Both the position numbers and the translations under genes were made by a program. 64,000 bases of DNA from Aequoribacter fuscus (GTDB lineage: Bacteria; Pseudomonadota; Gammaproteobacteria; Pseudomonadales; Halieaceae): positions 992,001-1,056,000 of the forward strand of contig NZ_CP036423.1 of NCBI RefSeq assembly GCF_009910365.1, read 5' to 3'. Below are positions 35,237 to 47,225 of this stretch, one piece after another (positions within the stretch are counted from its first letter, which is position 1; each line of letters starts with the position of its first letter). Below the pieces are notes generated by a model, which saw only the letters and a list, made by a program, of their open reading frames with translations, ran no database searches and was not told the origin of the DNA.

Positions 35237-36997
35237 ATGGCTTTGATATCGCCCTTTGAGCATCTAACAGAGCGCGTTAAGCACTTGCTGCATCAAATTT
35301 ATGGGGATGTTTCGGGTGATTTTGATATTGAAGGGCTCGTGGAGAGTCTCCTGGCAGAAATGCGTCTTAGTGAAGAGTCTACCCAACCCCTGGCGCATAA
35401 AAATGTTTGGAGCCAACACGATGCGTGGGTCATTACTTATGGGGATACGATCGTTTCTGAGGACGAAAAACCCCTCATGACGCTGGGGCGATTTCTGGAT
35501 CGGAATTTGTCAGGGGCCATTAACGGTGTGCATGTGTTACCGTTTTATCCGTACAGCTCTGATGATGGTTTTGCCGTACTCGATTACTCGAGTGTGAATG
35601 AAACCCTCGGGTCGTGGGACGATATTCAAGCCCTAGCGTCGCGCTACTCGTTGATGGCTGATTTGGTCATTAATCACTGTTCGAGTCGTTCGCTGTGGTT
35701 TCAGAATTTTCTGAAGGGGGTGCACCCCGGCGCTGATTATTTTTACACCGCCAGTCCAGATGACGATCTGAGTGCCGTGGTTCGCCCGAGAACCTCACCC
35801 CTGTTGCAAGAGGTTGAGACCGCATTAGGTACGCGGCATGTGTGGTGCACCTTTAGTCACGATCAGGTCGATTTGGATTTTCGTAATCCCGAAGTACTGC
35901 GGCAATTCGTATCCATTATTCGGTTCTATTTGGATATGGGAGTACGAATTTTTCGCTTAGATGCGGTGGCATTTTTATGGAAGCAGGCCGGTACGCCCAG
36001 CATCAACTTGCCGCAGACTCATGCTGTCGTGCGGCTGCTGCGTGAACTCATGGAGCATGCCGTCTCCGAGTCAGTGATCATTACCGAAACCAACATTCCC
36101 AACATCGAGAACTTGAGCTACTTCGGTAATGGTAACGAAGCGCATGGGGTATATAACTTTAGCTTGCCGCCTCTGCTGTTACACGCCTTGGTCGGGGGTG
36201 ATTGCACGCATTTGAATCAATGGATGATGGGTATGCCGCCCGCTAAAACCGGGACAACTTACTTTAACTTCATTGCATCGCACGATGGCATTGGTTTGCG
36301 TCCCGCAGAGGGTTTGTTGGATGATGACGAGCTCCAAAGCCTCATAACCGCGATGGAGGAGAGAGGCGGGCGTTTATCGAGGCGCAGCACGGCGGACGGA
36401 GACTCGCGTGTTTACGAAATCAATATTTCATTGTTTGACGCCTTGTGTGATCCGGTCGATGAATCCATCGACACCGGCATAGAGCGAATGGTCTGTGCTC
36501 ATGCACTGATGTTCGCGTTGGCGGGTATCCCCGGCATTTATATTCACAGCTTGCTCGGTACTCGCAATGACTACGAGCGATTGGAGCATTTAGGCTATAA
36601 CCGTGCCATCAATCGGCGGCAATGGTCTGAGTCGGATTTATTGGCGCAGTTAGGTGATGAGTCCTCAAGTCATGCGCGAGTTTTAACAGACCTCAAGAAT
36701 TTGTTGAGCATAAGGCAGCGACAATCGGCGTTTCATCCCAACGCAGCGCAGTTTTTGTTGCATCTTCATAAAGAGGTGTTCGGGTTTTGGCGAGAGAGTC
36801 TTGATGGCCGTCAACGCATTTTTTGCTTGTTTAATTTGGCAGGAACCACCCAAGAAGTGCATATGGCTGATTTGAATTTGGTGGAGCCTTATTGGGTGGA
36901 TCTGATATCGGGGCAAGACCATGTGGATCGTAACCAGCGAGTATTGTTGAGGCCCTATCAAAGCTTGTGGTTAACAAATTTACCTAATCATCAGTAA
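35237..36997 (+). CDS. GH13_18 sugar phosphorylase, probable glucosylglycerate phosphorylase
   Basis: 586 residues, sucrose-phosphorylase-like. Catalytic residues are visible as the nucleophile in [11 protein letters not shown], the acid/base in IITETNIPN and the stabiliser in [10 protein letters not shown]. Subfamily GH13_18 includes sucrose, sucrose-6-phosphate and glucosylglycerate phosphorylases. Next to glycerate kinase, GpgS and its phosphatase, the likely reaction is glucosylglycerate + Pi to glucose 1-phosphate + D-glycerate. Specificity is inferred from context. It ends with a 14-bp convergent overlap with the GT2-like gene. Confidence 0.85.
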   Translation: MALISPFEHLTERVKHLLHQIYGDVSGDFDIEGLVESLLAEMRLSEESTQPLAHKNVWSQHDAWVITYGDTIVSEDEKPLMTLGRFLDRNLSGAINGVHVLPFYPYSSDDGFAVLDYSSVNETLGSWDDIQALASRYSLMADLVINHCSSRSLWFQNFLKGVHPGADYFYTASPDDDLSAVVRPRTSPLLQEVETALGTRHVWCTFSHDQVDLDFRNPEVLRQFVSIIRFYLDMGVRIFRLDAVAFLWKQAGTPSINLPQTHAVVRLLRELMEHAVSESVIITETNIPNIENLSYFGNGNEAHGVYNFSLPPLLLHALVGGDCTHLNQWMMGMPPAKTGTTYFNFIASHDGIGLRPAEGLLDDDELQSLITAMEERGGRLSRRSTADGDSRVYEINISLFDALCDPVDESIDTGIERMVCAHALMFALAGIPGIYIHSLLGTRNDYERLEHLGYNRAINRRQWSESDLLAQLGDESSSHARVLTDLKNLLSIRQRQSAFHPNAAQFLLHLHKEVFGFWRESLDGRQRIFCLFNLAGTTQEVHMADLNLVEPYWVDLISGQDHVDRNQRVLLRPYQSLWLTNLPNHQ

Positions 36998-38249
36998 GAG
37001 TTTGGTAGCAGAGCGCGCGCAGGTTTTGGCTTGCTTCTGAGGGATTGAGAGCCGCGTTTCCTGATTGCACCGACCACTCATCAAAACTTAATAAGCCCGT
37101 CTTTGGCGGTGCTAGTTGATGGATAAATTTAAGCGTTCTGAACCCGTCAAACCACAGGTGCAACTGTCGCTGAAATTGCTCGGGGGTTGGGCCGTGCCTT
37201 TGGCAATGCGCCAAAGCTGATTCGACCCCCAGTGTTTTGAGTGCCGTTATAGCCTCTTCTGGCAAGGCGGCTGTCAATGCGTCGAACGTCTGGGCGCCCG
37301 AGGCGATGTTCGCTAAAAAGCCTTTTAGACTCTCAAAAACCCTCGGAGGATAAAATATCTGAGTGTTCAGGGGAGTCGCCTCATCGCTCAAGGTGTTTAC
37401 ACCTTGCCCCGTGCCGAATGGCGTTCGGTCTGAGCGCCTGGGTGACAACATAACGGTCGACGTTAAGCCGAGTGTTCGGATTTTGCCTAACTTATTGGTC
37501 TTGTTTAACAGATAAAAATCTTCACCCGCAGCTCGTTTGGGTATGCCGCGAACCTGCGCGTAGGCTTTAGCGCGTATCGCCATGCAGCTACCAATAGAGT
37601 GATGCGCGTAAGGTGATTTTGCGTATAGGAGTCCGGCCACATAATGATGCAACTTAACTTCATACAAAGCCAATGCCAGTTGCTCTTCTGGCAATTCGGC
37701 CTGGCTATGACTAAATGGGTAGACAACCGCGGGTGTATCGATTTTGGGTTCGGGCAAGGCCTCAAAGTAGGTTTCGGGTAGACGGGCGTCGGCATCGGTC
37801 ATGGCAATCCAGTCGCTTTGGATGAGTCCATGGACATGCCATTTTAAAGCAACATCTGCGGCGAGTTTGCGTGCAAGACCGACACCCTGTTTGGGGTTAA
37901 AGCCCGGTTGATTGGTGCTACGGTCAACCAGCAGGATATGACGGTTGTCGCCATCGAGTGTGATGAGTCGATCATGAGGGCCCAGCTCGAGGCTCGGATG
38001 TTCGCAAGGCAGCGATTCAACCAAGCTGATATTAAGACCACTGTCACGTCCCCGTGGGTGATTTACGACCAGTATGATCAGTACATTCGCAGTTTTGGGT
38101 AGCGCCTCAATAAACGCGGACGATTCATTGAAGCAGGGGATGCACACTACCCATTGCCACTGATACGTGCGCTGGCCTTGTTCAGGCGGGGCTGGAAGAT
38201 TCGGTTCCGCGTAGCGGCTGAGGTACTGCTGGATGCTTTTGTGCACCAC
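36984..38249 (-). CDS. GT2-like glycosyltransferase family protein
   Basis: 421 residues, starting at GTG. The N-terminal [10 protein letters not shown] matches the start of GT-A family 2 transferases, and [12 protein letters not shown] provides the DxD metal site about 140 residues later. No membrane segments are evident, so a soluble enzyme is likely. Acceptor and donor are unknown. It lies between the glucosylglycerate phosphorylase (convergent) and miaE (7 bp upstream on the same strand); the link to miaE may be accidental. Confidence 0.75.
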   Translation of the reverse strand: MVHKSIQQYLSRYAEPNLPAPPEQGQRTYQWQWVVCIPCFNESSAFIEALPKTANVLIILVVNHPRGRDSGLNISLVESLPCEHPSLELGPHDRLITLDGDNRHILLVDRSTNQPGFNPKQGVGLARKLAADVALKWHVHGLIQSDWIAMTDADARLPETYFEALPEPKIDTPAVVYPFSHSQAELPEEQLALALYEVKLHHYVAGLLYAKSPYAHHSIGSCMAIRAKAYAQVRGIPKRAAGEDFYLLNKTNKLGKIRTLGLTSTVMLSPRRSDRTPFGTGQGVNTLSDEATPLNTQIFYPPRVFESLKGFLANIASGAQTFDALTAALPEEAITALKTLGVESALAHCQRHGPTPEQFQRQLHLWFDGFRTLKFIHQLAPPKTGLLSFDEWSVQSGNAALNPSEASQNLRALCYQTLTDD

Positions 38250-38255
38250 TGAGAC

Positions 38256-38831
38256 CTAGTGTAAGGCTGCGCGCAGGGGTATTGACCTGACAATATCCGC
38301 CTCGATATCGAGCAGCTCCTGCCAGCGCTCATCGACCTCGACTTGAGGTAAATACAAATAGGCTAGATTTAGGAACGTCTCGTAATGGCGTTCTTCTGAA
38401 CGAGCGATCGCGGTATAAAACTGCTTGATTCCCGGTTCTTCTAATGCCTCAGCCACAAGGCCAAAGCGCTCGGCGCCTCGAGCCTCTATGATGCTGGCGG
38501 TAAGAAGCCGGTCCATCAAGTAAATGTCCTGACCCTGGCGGATACTTTTTCGAAACTCAATCACGTAGGGGTCCTTTGTGTCCGCCGCCGTAATAAGACC
38601 TCGGGCGTGGATCCACTTAACCACCTCCCGATAATGGCTCAGTTCTTCAACAGCTAGGTCGGCCATGGTGCTGACCAGTTCGACTTTGTCGGGGTAGTGG
38701 CTCAGCATAGAAATAGCCATGCCCGATGCCTTTTTTTCTGCGGCGGCATGATCCAGCAAAAACTCGTCAAAGTCGGCCAATACAGTTTTAACCCACTCGG
38801 GCGAGGTGGCGTAGCGCAGAGGTGAAGTCAT
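38256..38831 (-). CDS. miaE: tRNA-(ms2io6A37) hydroxylase
   Basis: 191-residue di-iron monooxygenase that hydroxylates the isopentenyl group of ms2i6A at tRNA position 37. Ferritin-like helices carry iron ligands visible as AAAEKKA, VEELSHYREV (ExxH) and EERHYETF (ExxH). Length and order match Pseudomonas-type MiaE. It is first in a two-gene minus-strand unit with the GT2-like gene. Confidence 0.94.
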   Translation of the reverse strand: MTSPLRYATSPEWVKTVLADFDEFLLDHAAAEKKASGMAISMLSHYPDKVELVSTMADLAVEELSHYREVVKWIHARGLITAADTKDPYVIEFRKSIRQGQDIYLMDRLLTASIIEARGAERFGLVAEALEEPGIKQFYTAIARSEERHYETFLNLAYLYLPQVEVDERWQELLDIEADIVRSIPLRAALH

Positions 38832-38963
38832 CGGTGATCCTTGTGTTGGTCAGCGCGTATTGAACGAAAAATAAGCGCCAAACTCAAGGAGTGCGCCTGT
38901 TTTGGTAGGCTGTGTTAGACTTGCGCCAGAATTACAGTTTGCCCGATTTACAAGGAATACAGC

Positions 38964-40166
38964 ATGGTTATTAAACCTAAGGTTCGCGGATTTTTATGCA
39001 CCACGACACATCCGGAGGGATGCGCCGAAAACGTCCGTCGACAAATTCGATATACTCAATCACAAGGCGCTATTGAAAATGGCCCGCAGCGCGTTTTAGT
39101 GATTGGTGCGTCCACTGGCTATGGCCTTGCCTCGCGCATTACAGCGGCCTTTGGTTGTGGCGCGAGTACCTTAGGTATTTTCTTCGAGAAACCCGGGACC
39201 GAGAAAAAGCCAGGCACTGCGGGTTGGTATAACTCAGCCGCGTTCCATGACTGTGCTCAAGAAGAAGGGCTGTACGCTAAAAGTATCAACGGTGATGCCT
39301 TCTCAAACGAGCTAAAACAGCAAACTATTGATGTTATCCGAAAAGATCTGGGTCAAGTTGACTTAGTGGTGTATTCGCTCGCGGCACCTCGCCGAACTCA
39401 TCCTGATACGGGCGTTGTGTACTCTTCGACTCTAAAGCCCATTGGCGCGGCTTGTACTCAAAAGGGTGTGAATACCGACAAAGAGAGCATTCAAGACTTC
39501 CACTTAGAGCCCGCAAATGAGGAAGAAATTGCGAACACAGTGGCGGTTATGGGTGGCGAAGATTGGCAGATGTGGATTGATGCTTTAGACGCCGCTGGCG
39601 TTCTAGCTGATGGTGCCAAGACGACTGCATATACCTACATTGGCGAAAAGTTAACTTGGGATATTTACTGGCATGGCACCATTGGTGCGGCCAAAAAAGA
39701 TTTGGACAAGCGCGTTGTGGATATTCGCGCCAAATTGGCGGCGAAAGACGGCGATGCTCGAGTGTCTGTGCTAAAAGCCGTAGTGACTCAGGCCAGTGCT
39801 GCAATTCCCGCTATGCCCATTTACTTGGCCATTCTATTCAAAGTGATGAAGGCGAAAGGCGTACACGAGGGTTGTATCGAACAAATCCAATATTTGTTCC
39901 GTCACGGTTTGTACTCTGCAGCGCCCGATATGGACGATGAGGGGCGGTTACGTGCCGACGCTAAGGAGCTCGCTGACGATGTTCAAGCGGCTGTCGCCGA
40001 GGCGTGGGAGCAAATTGATACCGATAACTTGAATACGCTGTCTGACTTTGCGGGTTACAAGCGTGAGTTTTTGCAGTTGTTCGGTTTTGAAGTTGAGGGT
40101 GTCGATTATGACGCCGACGTTGACCCTGTGGTTGATATTGATGGACTGATTGAACCCAATGTTTGA
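38964..40166 (+). CDS. fabV: Enoyl-[acyl carrier protein] reductase, FabV type
   Basis: 400-residue NADH-dependent trans-2-enoyl reductase finishing each round of fatty acid synthesis. The start [12 protein letters not shown] is typical, [13 protein letters not shown] is the dinucleotide site, and [10 protein letters not shown] fits the FabV Y-x8-K active site. FabV is intrinsically triclosan-tolerant compared with FabI. The next gene starts inside its 3' end. Confidence 0.97.
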   Translation: MVIKPKVRGFLCTTTHPEGCAENVRRQIRYTQSQGAIENGPQRVLVIGASTGYGLASRITAAFGCGASTLGIFFEKPGTEKKPGTAGWYNSAAFHDCAQEEGLYAKSINGDAFSNELKQQTIDVIRKDLGQVDLVVYSLAAPRRTHPDTGVVYSSTLKPIGAACTQKGVNTDKESIQDFHLEPANEEEIANTVAVMGGEDWQMWIDALDAAGVLADGAKTTAYTYIGEKLTWDIYWHGTIGAAKKDLDKRVVDIRAKLAAKDGDARVSVLKAVVTQASAAIPAMPIYLAILFKVMKAKGVHEGCIEQIQYLFRHGLYSAAPDMDDEGRLRADAKELADDVQAAVAEAWEQIDTDNLNTLSDFAGYKREFLQLFGFEVEGVDYDADVDPVVDIDGLIEPNV

Positions 40167-40989
40167 GCCCGGCATAGCGCTTCAGCTGTCGCCCCTTGTT
40201 CGGCGGATAACAGCACCTAACGCAGGCCCGATGACAGGGCCTGGCACCAATACCTATCTTTTAGGCACCGACCAGATTGCGGTCATTGACCCGGGCCCCG
40301 CAATCGATAGTCATATTGATGCGATTATGGCGGCAAGCGCTGGGAAGATCGGACAAATTTTTTGCACGCATACGCACAGTGATCATTCGCCTGCCGCTGC
40401 AAAGCTAGCCGAACTCACAGGGGCTGAGCTTATTGGAGCACCGCCACCTAACGATCCCTACAACGATCAGACATTTAATCCTGCGGTGAGTGTGTTTGAC
40501 GGCCAACGCTTCGAGGGTCCTGACTTCACTGTGTTGGCTGTGCATACCCCCGGTCATGTCGGTAACCATTATTGTTTTTTGCTGGAAGAAGAGGGCATGG
40601 TCTTCGCTGGAGATCATGTGATGAACGGTTCAACGGTGGTGATTATTCCCCCCAGCGGCGACATGAAACATTACATCGAGTCCCTGCAAAAACTGGCGCA
40701 ACTACCTTTGCAGGTGATCGCGCCCGCGCACGGTGATTTGATTGGCGCGCCCCTAGATGAGATTAATGGCCTGATCGCGCACCGACTCAAGCGCGAGGCT
40801 AAGGTGGTTGAGACCCTGGAGCGAATCGGTGCCAAGACGATCGCCGAGATGGTTTCAGCCGTATATGATGATGTACGTCCCGATTTGCATACCTGGGCCA
40901 AGTTGTCACTGGAAGCACATTTATTAAAATTAGAGGTCGAAATGCGAGTCAGTCGCTCTTCCGATGAGCGTTGGGCACTGATAAAGTAA
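40159..40989 (+). CDS. MBL-fold metallohydrolase (LACTB2-like)
   Basis: 276 residues from the ATG at 40159, which overlaps the fabV stop by 8 bp. The metal motif HTHSDH (HxHxDH) is clear, with further ligands in HTPGHVGN and FAGDHVM. The C-terminal winged-helix-like tail ([19 protein letters not shown]) matches the LACTB2/glyoxalase-II-like family. A hydrolase on a thioester, or an RNase-like role, are both possible; no substrate can be named. Confidence 0.85.
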   Translation: MFEPGIALQLSPLVRRITAPNAGPMTGPGTNTYLLGTDQIAVIDPGPAIDSHIDAIMAASAGKIGQIFCTHTHSDHSPAAAKLAELTGAELIGAPPPNDPYNDQTFNPAVSVFDGQRFEGPDFTVLAVHTPGHVGNHYCFLLEEEGMVFAGDHVMNGSTVVIIPPSGDMKHYIESLQKLAQLPLQVIAPAHGDLIGAPLDEINGLIAHRLKREAKVVETLERIGAKTIAEMVSAVYDDVRPDLHTWAKLSLEAHLLKLEVEMRVSRSSDERWALIK

Positions 40990-41021
40990 CCGCTGTAAAC
41001 ATTTAACAATAAGGAGTAGCG

Positions 41022-42650
41022 ATGAATGGTTTAATGATGAGTGTTTCACTCAATCTGAGGTCGATTATTGAACACGGTACGCGAGTCAACGGTGACGGTG
41101 AAATTGTATCGGTGACTCGAGACAATCCTCGCCATCGTTACACCTATAAAGACGCGTTCACACGGGCGAACCAACTTGCTTCGGCGATGTCTTCCTGGGG
41201 CTTAGAGCCCGGTGATCGCGTCGCAACGCTCGCCTGGAACGACTACCGACACTTCGAAACCTACTACGCAGTAGGGTGCTCTGGTTACGTGACTCATACC
41301 ATCAACCCACGTTTATTCCCCGAGCAGTTGGTGTTTATCATCAATCATGCTGATGATCAGTACGTATTCCTGGATGCCGACTTTGTGCCTTTGGTGGAAA
41401 AAATCGCCGACCAATGCCCAGGCGTAAAAGGCTACGTAGTGATGATTAGTGAAGATCAAATGCCAGAGACCACGCTTCCCAATGCAATGTGCTACGAGAC
41501 CTTGGTGGCATCTGCCGCCGCCGATTACGAGTGGCCCGATGTCGACGAAAACGCTGCCTGCGCCTTGTGCTATACCTCGGGCACAACGGGTAATCCCAAA
41601 GGTGTTTTGTACTCACACCGTTCGACCATTCTGCACGCGTATGCCGGCTTAATGCCGGATGCGATGGGTCTGGGGCAAGCCGATGTCATTTTACCGATCG
41701 TACCGATGTTCCATGTGAATGCGTGGGGCTTGCCTTACGCTTGTCCGATGATTGGCGCCAAAATGGTGATGCCAGGCAACAAAATGGGTGATGGTGAAAC
41801 ACTCGCTGCATTAATTAACGAAGAAAACGTGACTTTCTCTGCAGGCGTTCCCACCGTCTGGCTCAGTCTAATTAACTATCTGAAGCAGTCCGGCATGCGC
41901 GTAGAATCGTTACGTCGCGTTATCGTGGGCGGCTCGGCGTGTCCCTTATCGATTATGGAAGATTTTGATACCTATGGCGTGGAGACCCGCGTCGGTTGGG
42001 GTATGACTGAAATGAGCCCCTTGGGTACGACTAACCCCAGTATGGACATTCGCGACGAAATTCCAGCGGATGAATTCGCTAAATTGCGCTTGAAAGCTGG
42101 ACGTCCAATTTACGGCTGCGAAGTCAAAATTACGGATGACGATAACAACGAATTGCCATGGGATGGCGTAGCTTTTGGCTCGCTCAAAGTGCGTGGCCCT
42201 TGGATTTGCAGTGCGTACTACAAATTGGACGGTAGCTCAGCGCACGGTGAGGACGGATGGTTTGAAACGGGTGATGTAGCGACGATTGATCCCCGTGGTT
42301 ATATCGCCATCACTGATCGAACCAAAGACGTGATCAAGTCGGGCGGTGAATGGATTTCATCGATCGACGTCGAAAACGTGGCGACGGATCACCCGAAGGT
42401 GGCAGAGGCGGCAGTGATCGGTCGTATTCACGACAAGTGGGGCGAGCGGCCTTTATTGATCGTGGTACGAAATGCGCAAGGCGCTGATTTGACCGCTGAG
42501 GAGATTACCGCGTGGTTCGATGGTAAGATCGCGAAGTGGTGGACGCCGGATGCGGTTGAGTTCATCGATGAGATGCCACACACTGCAACCGGTAAAATCC
42601 AGAAGACGACGTTGCGCGATATGTTTGCTGACTTTACGTTCTCACGTTGA
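41022..42650 (+). CDS. Fatty acyl-CoA synthetase (AMP-forming)
   Basis: 542-residue ANL-family adenylating enzyme with a good AAGGAG ribosome site. Motifs in order are YTSGTTGNPKG (P-loop), GWGMTE, WFETGD, KDVIKSGGEW and the catalytic Lys in TATGKIQK. The sequence most resembles the AlkK/medium- to long-chain acyl-CoA ligase group. It activates fatty acids to acyl-CoA for beta-oxidation. An intrinsic terminator lies 20 bp after the stop. Confidence 0.92.
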   Translation: MNGLMMSVSLNLRSIIEHGTRVNGDGEIVSVTRDNPRHRYTYKDAFTRANQLASAMSSWGLEPGDRVATLAWNDYRHFETYYAVGCSGYVTHTINPRLFPEQLVFIINHADDQYVFLDADFVPLVEKIADQCPGVKGYVVMISEDQMPETTLPNAMCYETLVASAAADYEWPDVDENAACALCYTSGTTGNPKGVLYSHRSTILHAYAGLMPDAMGLGQADVILPIVPMFHVNAWGLPYACPMIGAKMVMPGNKMGDGETLAALINEENVTFSAGVPTVWLSLINYLKQSGMRVESLRRVIVGGSACPLSIMEDFDTYGVETRVGWGMTEMSPLGTTNPSMDIRDEIPADEFAKLRLKAGRPIYGCEVKITDDDNNELPWDGVAFGSLKVRGPWICSAYYKLDGSSAHGEDGWFETGDVATIDPRGYIAITDRTKDVIKSGGEWISSIDVENVATDHPKVAEAAVIGRIHDKWGERPLLIVVRNAQGADLTAEEITAWFDGKIAKWWTPDAVEFIDEMPHTATGKIQKTTLRDMFADFTFSR

Positions 42651-42670
42651 GTCAGCATGTTGGCTCAGAA

Positions 42671-42696
42671 GCCCGCTCTTTGCAGCGGGCTTTTTT
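42671..42696 (+). terminator. Rho-independent terminator after acyl-CoA synthetase
   Basis: GCCCGCT / AGCGGGC stem (7 bp) with a short loop, directly followed by six T residues. Confidence 0.9.
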
Positions 42697-42718
42697 GTAT
42701 CAGCCTAAAGCGCCAGCC

Positions 42719-43090
42719 CTAGCGCCATTTAATGCCTAACGAGTTTTTCTCAAACACTCGCAACTCGGCGATTGTTGTCACTAATGTGCTAGGGATGGGT
42801 TCGTTGATGGGGAACTTGATGGTGTTTTCCGAGTATTCGTGTGAACCGAGTTGGTTTTGCAGTTGCGCCACAACCGAGGGGGTGGGGTGCAAACTAATGT
42901 GGTTTTTTGCTGCCGCATAGACAAACAAGATGCCGTCATCCACTAAGGCGGGTTTACCCCATTTCAGCAGGTCCTGAGCCTCTGCTACCGTCGCTCTGAG
43001 ATAGCTCTGGAGTTCTCGCAATCGTTGCTGTGCGTTAGGTGGTTTTGACGCGATATAGTCTTCGACGGATGCAGGCTTCAATGTTCTCAC
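42719..43090 (-). CDS. DUF1801 family protein
   Basis: 123 residues with a GTG start. The YdhG/YjbR-like fold is suggested by EDYIASKPPNAQQRLRELQSYL and LLKWGKPALV, which are typical of DUF1801. Members are small cytoplasmic proteins, some discussed as frataxin-like iron handlers, but no function is established. It stands alone between two convergent or terminated units. Confidence 0.75.
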   Translation of the reverse strand: MRTLKPASVEDYIASKPPNAQQRLRELQSYLRATVAEAQDLLKWGKPALVDDGILFVYAAAKNHISLHPTPSVVAQLQNQLGSHEYSENTIKFPINEPIPSTLVTTIAELRVFEKNSLGIKWR

Positions 43091-43133
43091 GCTTGGCTTG
43101 TTCGGATCGCTTCAGTCTAACGTGTTTTGCTCA

Positions 43134-43166
43134 ATAAAAAAGCCCAGTAGCCTAAGCTACTGGGCT
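43134..43166 (-). terminator. Rho-independent terminator of groESL
   Basis: Perfect 11-bp stem AGCCCAGTAGC / GCTACTGGGCT with the 4-nt loop CTAA, followed on the minus strand by a T-rich run (TTTTTAT). Confidence 0.93.
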
Positions 43167-43188
43167 CTCCGTTAAGCCTAAGGCGTGC

Positions 43189-44844
<1,656 letters not shown>

Positions 44845-44866
44845 TTAATGTGAAACACAAGCGTTA

Positions 44867-45157
44867 TTACTCTACGACTGCGTAGATTTCGCTTTCGCTC
44901 ATAATGATTAATTCTTCACCGTCGACTTCGATAGTGTTGCTGCCAGCGTACTGACCAAACACAACTTTATCGCCGACTTTAACTGCCATGGCGCGAGTTT
45001 CGCCGTTATCCAGCGCTTTGCCTGTACCGACAGCTACCACTTCACCTTGGTTTGGTTTTTCTTTCGCAGAGCCGGGCAACAAAATGCCACCAGCTGTGGT
45101 TTGCTCTTCTTCCTTGCGACGAACGACCACACGGTCGTACAACGGACGAATATTCAT
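44867..45157 (-). CDS. groES: Co-chaperonin GroES
   Basis: 96 residues from the ATG at 45157 ([10 protein letters not shown], as in other GroES proteins). An in-frame TTG three codons earlier is unlikely to be used. The mobile-loop region [13 protein letters not shown] is intact. First gene of the groESL operon, under the sigma-32 promoter just upstream. Confidence 0.98.
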   Translation of the reverse strand: MNIRPLYDRVVVRRKEEEQTTAGGILLPGSAKEKPNQGEVVAVGTGKALDNGETRAMAVKVGDKVVFGQYAGSNTIEVDGEELIIMSESEIYAVVE

Positions 45158-45214
45158 TGATGTCAATCTCCACTAATCAGATGTTATAGACACCCCTTAA
45201 TCAGGGCTGCTCTT

Positions 45215-45243
45215 TATATGGGGGTGCGGATGCCGATTTCAAG
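45215..45243 (-). promoter_or_regulatory. Sigma-32 heat-shock promoter of groESL
   Basis: Minus strand: CTTGAAA (45243-45237), 13-nt spacer, CCCCATATA (45223-45215). This matches the RpoH consensus CTTGAAA-N11-16-CCCCATnT almost perfectly. No CIRCE element is visible nearby. Confidence 0.93.
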
Positions 45244-45322
45244 GGCTACTTAGCAGTCTTTTATGTAGAGTGCTAAAAATTTTTTATTCAGGAGTATTTT
45301 TATTATTATCAATAAGTTATGT

Positions 45323-45748
45323 CTACCCTCGATCCTTTTCTTCGTATTCGCCTTCGATTACTGTGAAATTTTTGTCGGCCTTTTTATCGTAAAATGTGGT
45401 TGGTTCGGGGGCTTTTTGCCCGAGCATCGAAGCAAGCTTTCGGCGTAAGGGCGCGATCAGAATAAATAAAGCGCTGATGTCAGACAGCAGGCCTGGAATC
45501 ATCAACAGTATTGCCGCGAAGCCAATTGCCATGTCGTCGAGCAAGAGACGACTGCTGATCCAAGGCTGACCCGTTTGCGCCGCCTGCGCTTGCTTGAGCA
45601 TGCTGAGTCCCTGCTGCTTCAGTAGTGTTAAACCACCGAAGAAGGTTGCAAGCACATAGAACAGCGTATTTAGGCTCCCGATGTGGTCACCCAACTCTAT
45701 AAGCGTAAAGAGCTCAAAAAATGGGAATAATAAAATGAACAGTTGCAT
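45323..45748 (-). CDS. fxsA: FxsA family inner-membrane protein
   Basis: 141 residues from the ATG at 45748, which has GGAGG seven nt upstream; the longer open frame adds eight unlikely residues. The N-terminus LLFPFFELFTLIELGDHIG and the segment IGFAAILLMIPGLLSDISAL are typical of FxsA (suppressor of F exclusion of phage T7). About three membrane segments and a charged cytoplasmic tail. Role in the cell is poorly known. Confidence 0.88.
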   Translation of the reverse strand: MQLFILLFPFFELFTLIELGDHIGSLNTLFYVLATFFGGLTLLKQQGLSMLKQAQAAQTGQPWISSRLLLDDMAIGFAAILLMIPGLLSDISALFILIAPLRRKLASMLGQKAPEPTTFYDKKADKNFTVIEGEYEEKDRG

Positions 45749-45859
45749 GGGCACCTCCGTGGTCACATCCACTGTAACATTGGGTGCTAAACCGACACTA
45801 CAGTCTTCTTACTGTTGTTAATCGGGTACAATCATCGTTTTTTCAAGAGGTGTATGAAA

Positions 45860-46621
45860 ATGGATCTAACCAATAAAGTGATCGCGATTACCGGCGGCGC
45901 CCAAGGTTTAGGCTTTAGTATGGCCGAGGGTTTAGCGAAGAAGGGCGCTCAGTTTGCCCTGATTGACGTAAACGCTGAGCGTTTGGAAGAGGCAGTCAAC
46001 AAGCTTGCCGATATGGGAGCGACGGCACGTGCTTACGTGACCAACGTGGCTGACGAGCAAAGTGTTATTAATACCTTTGACGCTATTGTTCGAGATTTTG
46101 GCGCATTAAATGGGCTCGTCAACAATGCCGGTATTTTGCGCGATGGTATGTTGCTGAAAGTCAAAGATGGCGAAATCGTCAAGAAAATGTCCTTGGCTGA
46201 GTGGCAAGCGGTGATTGATGTAAACTTAACAGGCGTGTTTTTGTGTGGCCGAGAAGCTGCCGAGCGCATGGTTTCGCTAGGTACCAAGGGCGTCATCATT
46301 AATATCTCGTCGGTGTCACGCGCGGGAAATATTGGCCAAACCAATTACTCGGCTGCTAAAGCAGGCGTTGCGGCAATGGCAGTGACTTGGGCAAAAGAGC
46401 TGGCTCGGTTTGGTATTCGCGCCATGGCGATAGCGCCTGGATTTATCGGTACAGAAATGATTGCTTCCATGAAGCCTGAAGCTTTAGCGAAAATGTCTGC
46501 GCAAATACCGCTGGGTCGCGTAGGTGAGCCCTCAGAAATTGCATCGACTGTCGCCTTTATTCTTGAGAATGACTACCTGACGGGTCGTGTCATTGAAACG
46601 GACGGTGGCATACGAATCTAG
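45860..46621 (+). CDS. SDR family oxidoreductase (FabG-like)
   Basis: 253 residues from the ATG at 45860, which has AGAGG nine nt upstream; an ATG two codons earlier is too close to it. TGGAQGLGF is the cofactor site, NNAGIL is present, and NYSAAKAG supplies Tyr-x3-Lys. Likely a 3-ketoacyl reductase or 3-hydroxyacyl-CoA dehydrogenase type SDR. It is a single-gene unit followed by a terminator. Confidence 0.88.
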   Translation: MDLTNKVIAITGGAQGLGFSMAEGLAKKGAQFALIDVNAERLEEAVNKLADMGATARAYVTNVADEQSVINTFDAIVRDFGALNGLVNNAGILRDGMLLKVKDGEIVKKMSLAEWQAVIDVNLTGVFLCGREAAERMVSLGTKGVIINISSVSRAGNIGQTNYSAAKAGVAAMAVTWAKELARFGIRAMAIAPGFIGTEMIASMKPEALAKMSAQIPLGRVGEPSEIASTVAFILENDYLTGRVIETDGGIRI

Positions 46622-46652
46622 GCGACAGGTTCCTCACAAGGCCTCTGATAAG

Positions 46653-46690
46653 ATCGCTGCAGCCCCTGAAGCGCTGCAGCGATTGTTTTA
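46653..46690 (+). terminator. Terminator after the FabG-like SDR
   Basis: Perfect 10-bp stem ATCGCTGCAG / CTGCAGCGAT with an 11-nt loop, followed by TGTTTTACTGTTT. Confidence 0.75.
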
Positions 46691-46701
46691 CTGTTTGACG
46701 T

Positions 46702-46983
46702 TTAGCTGTAAAAACACAAGTACGCGGTCGCTATCGCCGCTCTTACATCAAACGATTGGTTGGCTTCTATCTCAAACTGGCTGCCCGCTGAGTAGGATTG
46801 CCAATCGTCAGATCCCGGCAAACGGACGGCGAGCTCGCCGTAAACTACCTGCATAAGCTCATGCTGGCTTGTACCAAACGTATATTCGCCCGGGGCCATA
46901 ACCCCAGATGTTACGCCGCCCTCTGCGCCCGCAAAGGCAATCGACTTTACCTTGCCATCAAAATATTCGTTTACGCTTAGCAT
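46702..46983 (-). CDS. ppnP: Pyrimidine/purine nucleoside phosphorylase
   Basis: 93 residues from the ATG at 46983 ([14 protein letters not shown]), preceded by GGAGC. The open frame extends 56 codons further upstream, but that part is not family-like. This is the small cupin PpnP (formerly YaiE/DUF1255), which phosphorolyses several nucleosides. Signature: [18 protein letters not shown]. Confidence 0.93.
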   Translation of the reverse strand: MLSVNEYFDGKVKSIAFAGAEGGVTSGVMAPGEYTFGTSQHELMQVVYGELAVRLPGSDDWQSYSAGSQFEIEANQSFDVRAAIATAYLCFYS

Positions 46984-47225
46984 AGTAGTGCTCCAATATT
47001 TGAGGCGCGAAACATACACCTTCAGCTCGAGACTGTCATTCGAAAAGTCTCGGCGTCTTTTAGAATTTGATAAACAAGTCATCGTTGTCGATTTCTTTAT
47101 GAGATCCGCTCGCATAATTTTGTCAGCGTGAGTCAGGCGTGACACAATCACCGCGTCGTGGCATGCGGCGTGACCAAAGAAGTCAGTACACCTTTACGCG
47201 AACGGTTCCGACGGACTCAGTGATT

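Noticed and set aside
46984-47225. Gap between ppnP and ampG as a possible extra gene
   Set aside because: Open frames there are upstream extensions of ppnP and ampG that do not resemble their families; no independent start or ribosome site was found.
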